From Bacillota bacterium (lineage in GTDB: Bacteria > Bacillota_I > Bacilli_A > Izemoplasmatales > Hujiaoplasmataceae), in the NCBI GenBank assembly GCA_018818595.1, contig JAHIRM010000036.1:1-64000 (forward strand): a DNA stretch of 64,000 bases, in the 5' to 3' direction. A model generated the notes under the pieces. It searched no databases, was not told the origin of the DNA, and saw nothing but the letters and a program-made list of their open reading frames with translations. Each line of letters starts with the position of its first letter. The stretch's first letter is position 1. Below, in pieces: positions 1 through 9,154 of this stretch. The translations under genes were made by a program, and so were the position numbers.

Positions 1-815
1 AAATACTCGATTTCTCCATCATTTATGTCAAATAGTTCCAAGATTAGTTTCTGAAGAATTAGTTCTGGGGATTTATTTGGACCTACTATTGCTAATATTT
101 CGCCTTTTGTTAATTTTAAATTTAAATCAAACATGTCTTTGTTCTCTTTAGATAATTGTAAACTCATTTTATTGTTTAAAAAAACAGATTGATCTAAATT
201 ATCTAAATTGCGATATAAATTTATACTTTGAATTAAAGTAGATACCAAACTAGACACATCCGAACTTGTAAAAGTGTCTTTAAATACAAACGGTAAAAAA
301 TAATATTGAATTTCGACATTTTTAATAAACATTTTTAAGATTGTAGATTTCATTTTGTAATCTTTTAAAATCAAATTTTCGATTACTGGCAGTACTTTAT
401 CAACAAGAGATGAAATGCAATGCTCTAATCTGTTATTTTTCAAATCTTCTTTTTCAAGAAACGAATTATAATTTAACATAAGTAATTCTGGATTTAATGA
501 ATAAAGATTATATGAATTAGTGAAGAAAGCGTGTAATAAAACTTCAAGTGAAAAATTTCCTTTTAAATATTGAGTCTGTTTTTCAAAAATATTTAATTGT
601 TCAATGTAGAGATAGTCCATTAATGCATAATATAAATCCAATTTATCATTGAATCGATAATAAAAACTTCCTTTATTTAATCCCGATGTTTTGATAATAT
701 CGTTTAATGATGCAACTTCAAAGCTTTTATGCGCAAATTCACTTAAAGTGGCTATAAATAAGTCTTTATTGTTTTTCAAAAAATATGTTTTATCGTTAAT
801 TTCCATGGTTTTCAT
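1..815 (-). CDS. TetR-type regulator fused to a degenerate ABC ATPase-like domain (partial at left edge)
   Basis: The frame is open from an ATG at 815 to the window edge (271 residues visible). A good AGGAGGT site lies 7 bases upstream. Residues about 17-65 form a TetR-type helix-turn-helix, with the typical GLNKGSFYYRF recognition segment. Residues about 70-200 are helical, like a TetR ligand/dimer domain. From about 218 the chain reads like the start of an ABC transporter ATPase (LNLKLTKGEILAIVGPN, then LFDINDGEIEY). The Walker A is broken: after G245-P246-N247 the usual G-S-G-K-S/T is K-S-P-E-L, so nucleotide binding by this site is doubtful. A tandem operator-like repeat and a promoter precede it, suggesting autoregulation. 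The rest of the ABC domain, if any, is outside the window. The TetR assignment is firm; the ABC-like part rests on about 50 residues. Confidence 0.8.
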   Translation of the reverse strand, partial: MKTMEINDKTYFLKNNKDLFIATLSEFAHKSFEVASLNDIIKTSGLNKGSFYYRFNDKLDLYYALMDYLYIEQLNIFEKQTQYLKGNFSLEVLLHAFFTNSYNLYSLNPELLMLNYNSFLEKEDLKNNRLEHCISSLVDKVLPVIENLILKDYKMKSTILKMFIKNVEIQYYFLPFVFKDTFTSSDVSSLVSTLIQSINLYRNLDNLDQSVFLNNKMSLQLSKENKDMFDLNLKLTKGEILAIVGPNKSPELILQKLILELFDINDGEIEY

Positions 816-833
816 CGCACACACCTCCTTTTT

Positions 834-861
834 GACCATACGGTCTAAACCAAGCAGTCTA
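834..861 (-). promoter_or_regulatory. Tandem 14-bp operator-like repeat for the TetR-type gene
   Basis: On the minus strand two adjacent 14-base units, TAGACTGCTTGGTT (861-848) and TAGACCGTATGGTC (847-834), share the pattern TAGACYGYWTGGTY, and each is an imperfect palindrome. They lie just downstream of the -10 box and just upstream of the ribosome site of the TetR-type gene. That is the usual place for an autorepressor site. Binding is inferred. Confidence 0.65.
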
Positions 862-890
862 ATTGTAATATATTTTTTGAAAAAATGCAA
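862..890 (-). promoter_or_regulatory. Promoter of the TetR-type gene
   Basis: The minus strand carries TTGCAT (890-885), a 17-base spacer and TACAAT (867-862). The start point would fall inside the tandem operator. Confidence 0.65.
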
Positions 891-899
891 TAAGAAAAT

Positions 900-925
900 A
901 AAAAAAACAGACTAAATCAGTCTGT
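900..925 (-). terminator. Terminator after the YcxB-like gene
   Basis: A 7-bp stem ACAGACT/AGTCTGT (907-913 with 919-925) has a 5-base loop and is followed on the minus strand by a run of T (906-900). Confidence 0.75.
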
Positions 926-933
926 TAAAGGTG

Positions 934-1428
934 TTATTTATAAATGGTTGAGTACCTTTCTCTTAAAAAGCTATCTAATAATCCAAAATCATTGGCATGG
1001 TCAAATCCTTTTAAATCAACAATGTATGTCTTCTTTGTTTTTGAAGTAATGATTAAAAATTCTTTTGTTTTCCTTAATTTTGCAATTTCTAAATATGGTA
1101 TAGAAAAGGTGTTCACATTATGAATCGAAATCTCAGTATCTAAGAATTGATAATGCTGCATCACTGGGTTTTCGACTAAAGGACTATTCTTAAGAATCCG
1201 TTTGGTTGAATACCATTGCATGATATAGGTTAATAAAAAATATAGTAACAGAATTGAAAATAAAAGTAATACATAATCCCACCGTTCCAATACAATCATA
1301 TAGATGCTAAATCCAATTGTCACAACCGCCATGATGGAAAAGTTTTTTTGCATAAACGTTTGCAGATAATATTTATTGTACTTTATAATCAATTCCTGAT
1401 TATAAAGAGTTGCATTATGAATGTTCAA
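934..1428 (-). CDS. YcxB-like membrane protein
   Basis: 164 residues. Two membrane segments lie at about 30-47 and 51-70, followed by a soluble domain of about 90 residues with the pattern of YcxB-like proteins: a predicted beta-rich segment with IPYLEIAKLRKTKEFLIIT. The function of this family is unknown. The start is a TTG at 1428, supported by GAGGTGG seven bases upstream. It is the last gene before a clear terminator and lies 15 bases after the PAP2 gene, so it probably ends the thyA-to-here transcript. The family match is by general architecture, so a different small membrane protein is possible. Confidence 0.6.
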   Translation of the reverse strand: MNIHNATLYNQELIIKYNKYYLQTFMQKNFSIMAVVTIGFSIYMIVLERWDYVLLLFSILLLYFLLTYIMQWYSTKRILKNSPLVENPVMQHYQFLDTEISIHNVNTFSIPYLEIAKLRKTKEFLIITSKTKKTYIVDLKGFDHANDFGLLDSFLRERYSTIYK

Positions 1429-1443
1429 TTTTAGTCCACCTCT

Positions 1444-2382
1444 CTAAATATTAAACTTTTTAAATAGGATTGGATATGCTCCAATACCTACAAATACCAT
1501 TGCGAAATATCGAATGAAATCAAATAATAGTGCGATTGAGCTTTGAATATATTGGTCTTGAACTAAATCTTCGGGATTAATAATGAATGAAAACACTGCT
1601 TTCAAAGCCAATCTTATGGCCATAACTACTATTACTCCCCCTACAAACCTAATCACATTTTTCTTAAGTATTTTATGATTTGAAAACATTGTCTTTTTGG
1701 CTTCAAATTTTAAACCGAAAATAAATCCGATAATGGCCCCCATCATTTTGGATACGCCTTCTACATTTGTGTACAAATCTAAAGAGGACTCCGCAGTGAA
1801 TAAGAAATATAAATAACTAAATAAAAAGATCACTACACTTGAAATGAATATAATATTATATATTTTCTTGTGATCTTCATGTTTTTTAAAATAAAAATAA
1901 AATCCAAAAGAAATTCCAATTCCAAATATAGCTCCTACAATTACATCTGATAAGTAATGGACTCCCAAATACATTCTACTTATGGCCACAAGTAAGATAA
2001 TTAGAGACACAGTAATCGTTAACCATCTTTTCTTAATCCATATACCCAAACTTCCAAATGTTGTTGCAGCGCCTTGTGTGTGCCCACTTGGGAAGGAATA
2101 CCCCAAAGAAGTTTTAGGACGAATGTTCTCAATGGTGCTATCCACTAAAAAAGGTCTTGGTCTACTTACTATGACTTTCAGAACACTATTAAACACCAGC
2201 GAAACGAATACCGTTATTCCAATGGTTTCACCAATTTTTTTATCATAACACCAGTACATAAAGCCAAGAATGGCTATAATAAATAATTCTTCACCAAACA
2301 TTGTCCAAAATTGGAAGAAATAATCTAGAAAATCATTTCGAAAACTTTGAAGCCACCTAATAATCTCTAATTCAAATTCCAT
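1444..2382 (-). CDS. PAP2-family membrane phosphatase
   Basis: 312 residues with several membrane helices. All three acid phosphatase motifs of the PAP2 superfamily are visible: KVIVSRPRP, SFPSGHTQGA and SRMYLGVHYLSDVIVG, which carry the Lys/Arg, Ser-Gly-His and Arg-His-Asp active-site residues. Members dephosphorylate phosphatidic acid, diacylglycerol pyrophosphate or undecaprenyl pyrophosphate at the membrane; the substrate here is unknown. A C-terminal extension of about 100 residues with three or four more helices follows the catalytic core. The ATG at 2382 is preferred over the one at 2391 because the TAGGAG site touches the latter. The start overlaps the end of the HAD gene. With PlsC two genes upstream, a phospholipid role is plausible. 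Confidence 0.85.
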   Translation of the reverse strand: MEFELEIIRWLQSFRNDFLDYFFQFWTMFGEELFIIAILGFMYWCYDKKIGETIGITVFVSLVFNSVLKVIVSRPRPFLVDSTIENIRPKTSLGYSFPSGHTQGAATTFGSLGIWIKKRWLTITVSLIILLVAISRMYLGVHYLSDVIVGAIFGIGISFGFYFYFKKHEDHKKIYNIIFISSVVIFLFSYLYFLFTAESSLDLYTNVEGVSKMMGAIIGFIFGLKFEAKKTMFSNHKILKKNVIRFVGGVIVVMAIRLALKAVFSFIINPEDLVQDQYIQSSIALLFDFIRYFAMVFVGIGAYPILFKKFNI

Positions 2383-3202
2383 TAAAATCATCTCCTAGTT
2401 GATTGATATATTGATTCATTATTTCTGATATTCCATCAAGATCATTGGATAAAGTAATAACGTCCGCAATTTCTTTTACGAAAGGTTTTGCATTCCCCAT
2501 CGCAACACTGATTCCAGAAGCTTTTAAAAGTGATATGTCGTTTTCTTCATCTCCAAAAGCCATCGTTTCTGATTTGTCTAGTTTTAATAAAACAAGCAAT
2601 TTCTTGAGTGCATCGCCTTTTGAACCTTTTAAATGTACAAATTCTAACAATTGATTTGAGCTTTTAAAGATATTGTATTGATCATACCAACTGTTTTCAA
2701 TTGTTCCTTTAAACGTATTTAAGATCTTCTCTTCATCATATAACAACACTTTATAAACTGCTTCGTTTTCATCATAAAGATTCATATCAATCTTAACTAC
2801 TGTTTTTTCATAAGCAGTATTATCTAAAAGTAATAATTTAATATCGTTAGAGATATAAACAAAGTGTTCACAGAAAACATGCATTTTCAAATTTGCAGGT
2901 AATACAAGAGAACTTATCTTTTTTACATCTTCTTTGTCCATTAATTTTTTGTCAATGATTTCAAAAGGAAATACTTTCAAAGTAAGAACGCCATTATAAG
3001 CAATAAAGTACGCTCTGTCATATTCGAACAAATCCAAAGGCTGAATGATTTTAGTGATTTCATGATAGGTTCTACCTGAAGCTATCACGATGTATACATG
3101 ATGTTTTTTTAAAAGTTGTATGGTTTCAATTGTTTTAATAGATATTTTACCTTGAGAATTTAAAAGAGTTCCATCTAAGTCAACCGCTACTAATTTTATC
3201 AT
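2372..3202 (-). CDS. HAD-superfamily Cof-type sugar-phosphate phosphatase
   Basis: 276 residues from the ATG at 3202. HAD motif I is VDLDGTLLN near the N-terminus, motif II is IASGRTYHE, and motif IV is FGDEENDISLLKASG followed by GISVAMGNA. This is the Cof/YidA (type IIB cap) arrangement. Such enzymes hydrolyse phosphorylated sugars, FMN or PLP with Mg2+; the substrate cannot be read from sequence. An in-frame TTG at 3220 would add six residues, but the ATG places the DLDGT motif at the usual distance from the start. No convincing ribosome site is seen for either. The stop (TGA) overlaps the PAP2 start, so the two are probably co-translated. Confidence 0.85.
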   Translation of the reverse strand: MIKLVAVDLDGTLLNSQGKISIKTIETIQLLKKHHVYIVIASGRTYHEITKIIQPLDLFEYDRAYFIAYNGVLTLKVFPFEIIDKKLMDKEDVKKISSLVLPANLKMHVFCEHFVYISNDIKLLLLDNTAYEKTVVKIDMNLYDENEAVYKVLLYDEEKILNTFKGTIENSWYDQYNIFKSSNQLLEFVHLKGSKGDALKKLLVLLKLDKSETMAFGDEENDISLLKASGISVAMGNAKPFVKEIADVITLSNDLDGISEIMNQYINQLGDDFNGI

Positions 3203-3261
3203 ATATTCTTGTATAATCAAAACGTCTTTATAAGATGGTTTGATTATTCCCTTCTTTGTGG

Positions 3262-4089
3262 TTAGTCTTCTGGATGCATTTTTTTAAATTCGGTGAGTTG
3301 ATTTGAAATAAGCAATTCAATTCGCTTTGTGATTTCTAATGTGTCTAAATTTTCATATTCTTCAAATGGAATTCTTGGCAAAATATGACAATATCCTTTG
3401 TGGATTTTAATTCTGCCTTTTTTAAAGATTCCATGCATATTATATAAGCAAATCGGACAAATATCCGCTTTAGCTTTCGTAGCTAGTTTCAAAGATCCGG
3501 CTTTAAACGGTGCAATTTCATTTTTATAGGAACGTGTTCCTTCTGGAAATATTCCCATTGGTTGTCCGTTCTTAACGGATTGAATGGCTAAAAGAATGGA
3601 TTGCATTGCTTGTCGGTTGTCTCCTCTGTAAATAGGAATACATCCAGAACTTTTCAAAAGTCTTCTTACAATAGGTACTTTAAATAACGATTCTTTTGAA
3701 ACATATGAAATAGGATAATCGTTAAATACTTGTTTGACATAAATTGGATCTGTATACTCAATGTGATTGGACACGACGACAAAATGATTGTTACTAGGTA
3801 AATTTTCTTTTCCAGAAACTACAATTTTAACTCTTAACAACACATTAAAGATATAAAAACCAATTGTATTGAAAAGCTGATGTTTAAAAAGATTTTTAGG
3901 GTCTGTTTTTGTAAAGAAAAATAAAACAGTAACAAAAAAAAGGAATAATAGGATTATAAATGCAATCATTGCTAAAAGAAATACGCCTATGATGGTTAAA
4001 ATTCCAGTGAAGTTTAATTCATATGTCCCAAAAATCAGAAAAAGGATGGTAAAAAGAACGCTTAACAAAACTTGCAAAAACAAGATCAT
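3262..4089 (-). CDS. plsC: 1-acyl-sn-glycerol-3-phosphate acyltransferase
   Basis: 275 residues. It starts with two hydrophobic helices (about 1-60), followed by the acyltransferase domain: VVVSNHIEYTDPIYV (the NHX4D catalytic motif) and GIFPEGTRSYKNE (the EGTR phosphate-binding motif). It would convert lysophosphatidic acid to phosphatidic acid at the inner face of the membrane. The ATG at 4089 has AGAGG at a suitable distance; the ATG at 4107 overlaps that site. Because the ribosome site lies inside the end of folA, translation of the two is probably coupled. The next genes, a HAD and a PAP2 phosphatase, would suit a phospholipid operon. Confidence 0.9.
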   Translation of the reverse strand: MILFLQVLLSVLFTILFLIFGTYELNFTGILTIIGVFLLAMIAFIILLFLFFVTVLFFFTKTDPKNLFKHQLFNTIGFYIFNVLLRVKIVVSGKENLPSNNHFVVVSNHIEYTDPIYVKQVFNDYPISYVSKESLFKVPIVRRLLKSSGCIPIYRGDNRQAMQSILLAIQSVKNGQPMGIFPEGTRSYKNEIAPFKAGSLKLATKAKADICPICLYNMHGIFKKGRIKIHKGYCHILPRIPFEEYENLDTLEITKRIELLISNQLTEFKKMHPED

Positions 4090-4090
4090 T

Positions 4091-4561
4091 TTAACTTTTC
4101 CTCTCATAGACAGAAAATGTTAATTCGCCTTTGGTTTCTTCTTTCATTAATGAAAAATCAGAAAATGGAATGTTATTTAAATAGACATCCCCTTCATACG
4201 GTTTTGAAATATGAGTAATATAAAGTCTATCTGCATAAGGAAAAGAAAGTTCATAAATCGTTTTTCCACCTATTATAAAAATTTCTTCTGAAGTTGGTTG
4301 TTTTAAAAAAGAAATTAAATCATGAATTACAGTAACGTTGGGATAAGAAAAAGGTTCTAATGAGGCCACTATGGATTTTCGGTTTGGCAAAGGTTTCCCA
4401 ATTCTTGAAACAATGGATTGGAACGTTTCTAATCCCATTAGTACTGTTTTATGAAGGGTTGTTTGCTTGAAATAACTCAAATCTTCGGGATAATTCCATG
4501 GAAGATTATTTGCTTTTCCTATCAAAAAGTGTGGGTCAATGGCGAAAATTAAACTAATCAT
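4091..4561 (-). CDS. folA: Dihydrofolate reductase
   Basis: 156 residues, the normal length. MISLIFAIDPHFLIGKANNLPW at the N-terminus carries the NADPH-loop and LPW motifs, EDLSYFK carries the active-site acidic residue, and IFIIGGKTIYE is the conserved GG motif. It reduces dihydrofolate to tetrahydrofolate with NADPH. An upstream in-frame extension to 4642 lies wholly inside thyA and is not needed. The ATG at 4561 is one base after the thyA stop (TAATATG), and the GGAAAGGTGG site sits in thyA, so thyA and folA are translationally coupled. The pairing is the classical one: ThyA makes the dihydrofolate that FolA recycles. Confidence 0.93.
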   Translation of the reverse strand: MISLIFAIDPHFLIGKANNLPWNYPEDLSYFKQTTLHKTVLMGLETFQSIVSRIGKPLPNRKSIVASLEPFSYPNVTVIHDLISFLKQPTSEEIFIIGGKTIYELSFPYADRLYITHISKPYEGDVYLNNIPFSDFSLMKEETKGELTFSVYERKS

Positions 4562-4562
4562 A

Positions 4563-5441
4563 TTATACGGCCACCTTTCCTTTAATGGAAGGATACGGAT
4601 TATATTCTGAAAGAGAAAAGTCATCAAATTTAAAATCTTCAATGGAAGTGATTTTTCTTAAAAAAGTCATTTTTGGTAAATTTCGTGGAACTCTTGATAA
4701 TTGTAACTGAACTTGATCTAGGTGATTTAAGTAGATGTGAGCATCTCCAAATGTGTGAACAAACTCTCCGTACTCTAACCCCGTGACCTGAGCTACCATC
4801 ATAGTCAATAAAGCGTAAGAGGCGATATTAAAGGGGACTCCAAGAAAGGCATCTGCACTTCGTTGATACATTTGACATGATAGTTTGTTGTTAATAACGT
4901 AAAATTGAAACAATAAATGACATGGAGGTAAAGCCATTTCTTCTAATAAAGGAGGATTCCAAGATGAGACAATAAGTCTTCTGCTATCTGGATTCATTTT
5001 AATATTCTTAATGACAGTATTTAATTGGTCAATCACTTGTTGTTTGCCTTCAAATGCTCTCCATTGCTTTCCATATACTGGACCTAAATTACCGTATTTT
5101 TGTGCAAATACTTCAGAATCCTTTATGTAAGATATGAAATCATCCATCGATTCACCATTATAGTCTTGAGACTGTTTGAATTTAAGATAAGGCCATTCGT
5201 TCCAAATTCTTACACCATTTTGGACTAAATATCGGATGTTTGTATCTCCTTTAATAAACCATAATAATTCATGAATAATCGATTTAACATGAAGTTTTTT
5301 GGTGGTTAAAAGCGGAAATCCTTTGCTTAAATCAAAGCGCATTTGATACCCAAAAGTTGAAAGAGTTCCCGTTCCCGTTCTATCTGTTTTTTCGATTCCA
5401 TTTTTTAAGATATAATTTAAAAAATCTTGATATTCTTTCAT
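4563..5441 (-). CDS. thyA: Thymidylate synthase
   Basis: 292 residues. The N-terminal [12 protein letters not shown] carries the Arg that binds dUMP phosphate, GFPLLTTKK follows, and [12 protein letters not shown] carries the catalytic Cys. [18 protein letters not shown] and [14 protein letters not shown] are further conserved blocks. It methylates dUMP to dTMP using methylene-tetrahydrofolate. The ATG at 5441 has AAGGTG six bases upstream; the GTG at 5450 overlaps that site. It is first in a run of tightly spaced minus-strand genes (thyA, folA, plsC, HAD, PAP2, YcxB-like), ending at the terminator at 900. Confidence 0.95.
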   Translation of the reverse strand: MKEYQDFLNYILKNGIEKTDRTGTGTLSTFGYQMRFDLSKGFPLLTTKKLHVKSIIHELLWFIKGDTNIRYLVQNGVRIWNEWPYLKFKQSQDYNGESMDDFISYIKDSEVFAQKYGNLGPVYGKQWRAFEGKQQVIDQLNTVIKNIKMNPDSRRLIVSSWNPPLLEEMALPPCHLLFQFYVINNKLSCQMYQRSADAFLGVPFNIASYALLTMMVAQVTGLEYGEFVHTFGDAHIYLNHLDQVQLQLSRVPRNLPKMTFLRKITSIEDFKFDDFSLSEYNPYPSIKGKVAV

Positions 5442-5482
5442 GCTTATCACCTTATGTCAAATTATAACATTTATTGGACTTG

Positions 5483-5510
5483 AAAAAAAGAAAAAGATGC
5501 ATTTTGCACC
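5483..5510 (-). terminator. Terminator after ssb
   Basis: On the minus strand GGTGCA-AAA-TGCATC (5510-5496, with one G-T pair) directly follows the stop codon and is followed by a T-rich tract. Confidence 0.6.
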
Positions 5511-5840
5511 TTAGTCTTTATTTGTACTGATGAATGATATTTTTTCTACAATTATTTCAGGATAAGAAAAGATTTTTTTTGATTCAAAAATATATTCTTT
5601 TTGTTGTAACCGTGCCTTTATTCCAACAACGGAACCTTTTTTACAATAATCTACAGTTGCTTCGGCAATTCCACTCCATAGAGTGCAATTCAAGAAATCC
5701 GTTTCATAATCATTTGTTTCACCACTTTTAAAGGGTCTTTGCACTGCAAGTCGAATAGTTGTAACGGTTTTGTTGTCTTCCAATTTTCTTAATTCTGGAT
5801 CGCTTGTTAGTCTTCCGACTAAAATTACTTGATTTAACAT
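5511..5840 (-). CDS. ssb: Short single-stranded DNA-binding protein without acidic tail
   Basis: 109 residues forming one OB fold: MLNQVILVGRLTSDPELR at the N-terminus, then RLAVQRPFK, DFLNCTLWSGIAEA and VVGIKARLQ. It would coat single-stranded DNA. The chain ends at VEKISFISTNKD, so the glycine-rich linker and the acidic C-terminal tip (usually ending DDLPF) that recruits partner proteins are missing. B. subtilis SsbB, the competence-linked paralogue, has the same short form, so this may be a second SSB. AGGAGG precedes the ATG. It appears monocistronic, with its own terminator before thyA. Confidence 0.88.
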   Translation of the reverse strand: MLNQVILVGRLTSDPELRKLEDNKTVTTIRLAVQRPFKSGETNDYETDFLNCTLWSGIAEATVDYCKKGSVVGIKARLQQKEYIFESKKIFSYPEIIVEKISFISTNKD

Positions 5841-5956
5841 AATGCCTCCTTTTGTTTGATAGCATTATCTTAACTTGATCTTTTGTCGATTTCAAATAAC
5901 AAATTTGGTTTCTATTTCTTAAAAAAAAAACAATAATATACTTATTTTTCGAAACA

Positions 5957-5985
5957 TAAAAAAAAACGAATGAAGAATCATTCGT
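5957..5985 (-). terminator. Terminator after lemA
   Basis: A perfect 8-bp stem ACGAATGA/TCATTCGT (5966-5985, 4-base loop) is followed on the minus strand by a T-run (5965-5957). Confidence 0.85.
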
Positions 5986-6029
5986 CTTTTATTTAGGTTG
6001 TGAAAAAGCGAATTAAAGTTGTAGATTTA

Positions 6030-6608
6030 TTAAAATTTAAAATCGACGTCTTGGCGTTTCTTTTCTTCAGCTTCAAAATATGGTTTCTTTTCCATATGAA
6101 TTGCATTTGCGACGATACTTTGTGGGAACGTAACGATTATCGTATTGATGCTTGTTACATTCGCATTATAAAGACGTCTTGCTGCTTGTAGATGTTCTTC
6201 CGTGTTTGCAACACCAGATTGTAATTCAAGAAAGACGGTGTTTGCTTTTAAATCAGGATATTGTTCCACAACGACGTTGATTCCTGAAGCCACTTGATTC
6301 ATTTGCGATAAGAATTCTTCTTTGTCTTTTACCGTTGCACTTTGAGGAATCCCTGAACGCCATTTAACAACTTTTTCTAACGTTTCAGATTCGTGTTTTG
6401 CGTATCCTTTTGTGGTTTCTAACATTTTAGTAAGCATATCAAATCTTTTGGTTAAAGCTACATCAATTCCTGATTCAGCTTCATTTACTTTTAGTTCTAA
6501 TTGACGCAAACGATTCATTGTGCCAATATACCAAAAAATGATGATAAGAATGAGCCCTGCAATGATTAGTAAAATAGTACCGGTTGTTCCAATTCCTAAT
6601 GTAAACAT
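6030..6608 (-). CDS. lemA: LemA-family membrane-anchored protein
   Basis: 192 residues. There is one N-terminal membrane helix (about 10-28), then NRLRQLELKVNEAESGIDVALTKR, the conserved LemA signature at the start of a helical bundle facing the cytoplasm or cell surface. GINVVVEQYPDLKAN and RRLYNANVTSINT are further family blocks. The function of LemA proteins is not established. AGGAGG precedes the ATG. It lies 11 bases after a DUF3137 gene, a frequent LemA neighbour, and the two probably act together at the membrane. Confidence 0.9.
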   Translation of the reverse strand: MFTLGIGTTGTILLIIAGLILIIIFWYIGTMNRLRQLELKVNEAESGIDVALTKRFDMLTKMLETTKGYAKHESETLEKVVKWRSGIPQSATVKDKEEFLSQMNQVASGINVVVEQYPDLKANTVFLELQSGVANTEEHLQAARRLYNANVTSINTIIVTFPQSIVANAIHMEKKPYFEAEEKKRQDVDFKF

Positions 6609-6619
6609 TTTAATTCCTC

Positions 6620-7504
6620 CTATTTTTTAAATAATCTATTGTTTAGTTTCAAAGCGACGATAACATCTTTGACTACTAGTAAATCCTGTTTAAATTCTTC
6701 AACTACTGAATCATCAATTTTGCGAAACATCTTAAGTTCAAAAGTATCCTTGTTGTTGTTTATAGCAATATAAAGCGTTTCGCCTGTAAAGGAAAGTCCG
6801 ATTCGACCAGGATTTCTTTTTTCTAAATTCATGATAGCTTCCATAATGTCAGGCGTAAGTACATAGAATGCACTTAATTCGGTTGTGGAATAGGTTTTAA
6901 ATTTTTTGTTAAAATCGATGGACTCCAATTCAACTTTTTTGAATTTTCGATTGGAAAGTGGTGATCCACTTTCAAGCACTTGAAGATATCCTTCAAATTC
7001 TTTATTAAAAGTAAATTTAAAAATTCTACCTATAAAGTAAGGAACATAATAGACTCTTGTTCCATTTTTTGTATGTTCAACACGTCTTTCTTCTAATCTT
7101 ACATCACTTGATATAAAATCAACATCATCAAGTGTGCCTTTCATTAAGTCTTCTGAATAGAAACGATCCGCTCTTTTTAAGAATTCTCCAGCGTAGACAT
7201 CAAATTGGGATAATCCTTGATCTGGAGAATACTTTATTCCAGGAATAGCTTCTTCAAATACTCCCATTAAAACTTCTGTTTTAAATCGTTTTGAGAGGTT
7301 TTTAAAATCCATGCTTCCTTTTATCAAAAAAACAAAGCCTACGATTCCAACTATAATTCCGATTACTTGGCCTGCTACTGGATCAACGGTAGCGCTAAGT
7401 AAAAAGAAAATAATAATAGCCAATCCTAAAATAACTCCACCTATGATTACGGATTTAGAAGTTTTCTCTTTTTTCGCATTAAATTCCTTGAATTTATCTT
7501 CCAT
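6620..7504 (-). CDS. DUF3137 membrane protein, LemA partner
   Basis: 294 residues. Two adjacent membrane helices (about 18-38 and 43-62) are followed by a soluble domain of about 230 residues with GIKYSPDQGLSQFDVYAGEFL, SSDVRLEERR and VYYVPYFIGRIFKF, the pattern of DUF3137 proteins. The function is unknown; the constant association is with LemA. The ATG at 7504 is chosen because AGAGGTG lies six bases upstream, while the GTG at 7513 and the ATG at 7510 fall on or against that site. A TATAAT box at 7535-7530 (minus strand) could give this pair its own promoter, independent of glpK. Confidence 0.8.
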   Translation of the reverse strand: MEDKFKEFNAKKEKTSKSVIIGGVILGLAIIIFFLLSATVDPVAGQVIGIIVGIVGFVFLIKGSMDFKNLSKRFKTEVLMGVFEEAIPGIKYSPDQGLSQFDVYAGEFLKRADRFYSEDLMKGTLDDVDFISSDVRLEERRVEHTKNGTRVYYVPYFIGRIFKFTFNKEFEGYLQVLESGSPLSNRKFKKVELESIDFNKKFKTYSTTELSAFYVLTPDIMEAIMNLEKRNPGRIGLSFTGETLYIAINNNKDTFELKMFRKIDDSVVEEFKQDLLVVKDVIVALKLNNRLFKK

Positions 7505-7565
7505 ATTCATCACCTCTAGCTTCTTTCATATTATACAACAATTTGCAGAAAAATGCACGTGATAT

Positions 7566-9104
<1,539 letters not shown>

Positions 9105-9154
9105 TTAATGATATAATTGACACAATAGATTAAGTAAAGTTAAGGAGTGAAATA

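Noticed and set aside
691-915. A 74-codon plus-strand frame
   Set aside because: It runs antisense to the TetR-type gene and crosses its promoter and operator; it has no ribosome site.
4562-4642. 27-codon N-terminal extension of folA
   Set aside because: It lies inside thyA in another frame; DHFR begins at MISLIFAID with a ribosome site at the correct distance.
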